NCBI GenBank assembly: GCA_023413895.1
Contig: JAEZOU010000061.1
Location: 1 to 6,081 of the forward strand
Length of the DNA: 6,081 nt
Source of the DNA: Bacteroidota bacterium
GTDB lineage: Bacteria; Bacteroidota; Bacteroidia; Bacteroidales; WCHB1-69
Direction: 5' to 3'
Below are positions 6,081 through 6,081 of this stretch, piece by piece. The notes under the pieces were generated by a model, which had not been told where the DNA came from, searched no databases, and saw only the letters and a list, made by a program, of their open reading frames with translations. Each line of letters starts with the position of its first letter. Positions within the stretch are counted from its first letter, which is position 1. The position numbers were made by a program, and so were the translations under genes.

Positions 6081-6081
6081 G

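Larger units (their letters stand above)
5701..6081. other. Right-hand intergenic region without a credible gene
   Basis: About 380 bases hold no convincing coding sequence. Open frames exist on both strands (5745-6002 minus, 5812-6012 plus), but their translations show no recognisable domain or protein-like pattern, and each runs through the IS-end-like motif and promoter-like element. Contents in order: a G-rich stretch at about 5718-5760; a small hairpin at 5770-5785 (6 pairs with one G-U, TTAG loop) not followed directly by a U-tract; a GC-rich patch at about 5857-5900; an IS-end-like sequence at 5942-5972; a second promoter-like element at 5978-6009; and an inverted repeat at 6031-6080. 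It could be a decayed mobile element, a dispersed repeat, or DNA encoding a small RNA; I cannot decide from one copy. Confidence 0.5.

Noticed and set aside
1..6081. CRISPR arrays, tRNA or rRNA genes, and a novel multi-gene defence system
   Set aside because: No regularly spaced repeats, tRNA-like cloverleaf or rRNA signature was seen, and the only defence genes form an ordinary two-gene Type II R-M pair.

Overview
The window looks like a chromosomal segment from a member of the Bacteroidales (phylum Bacteroidota). Three things point there. Two places carry the phylum's unusual promoter (-33 TTG/TTTG and -7 TAnnTTTG, about 19-20 bp apart). The gene starts lack Shine-Dalgarno sequences and are preceded by A-rich DNA. 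The gene content fits too: a GH29 fucosidase lipoprotein, an EFR1-type flavodoxin/ferredoxin protein and a DltD/AlgX-like SGNH protein. I cannot name a genus.

Layout: (1) 1-660, the C-terminal part of an SGNH-fold, O-acetylation-type protein whose start lies left of the window. (2) 661-837, an AT-rich spacer with a good promoter and three tiny upstream ORFs. (3) 838-3313, a two-gene Type II restriction-modification (R-M) system: a 5-methylcytosine DNA methyltransferase, then, after one base, a PD-(D/E)XK-type restriction endonuclease. (4) 3316-4737, a GH29 alpha-L-fucosidase lipoprotein starting two bases after the endonuclease stop codon. (5) 4743-5651 on the minus strand, a flavodoxin plus double [4Fe-4S] ferredoxin protein, convergent with the fucosidase (5 bases between stop codons), with a textbook promoter at 5670-5700. 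(6) 5701-6081, about 380 bases with no credible gene. It holds a second copy of the promoter-like element, a sequence resembling an insertion-sequence end, and an 11-bp inverted repeat at the right edge.

The R-M pair is much more AT-rich than its flanks (14 G+C of 60 at 1141-1200, against 34 of 60 at 4261-4320) and fits tightly between two unrelated genes, so it is most simply read as a horizontally acquired cassette. Methyltransferase and endonuclease should act together: the first protects host DNA at the recognition site, the second cuts unmodified invading DNA. The cassette leaves no space for a fucosidase promoter between genes, so the fucosidase is probably transcribed at least partly from the R-M promoter. 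I found no clearly new defence system. The most notable points are the fucosidase's placement in the R-M transcription unit, the endonuclease of unidentified specificity, and the unexplained right-hand intergenic region.
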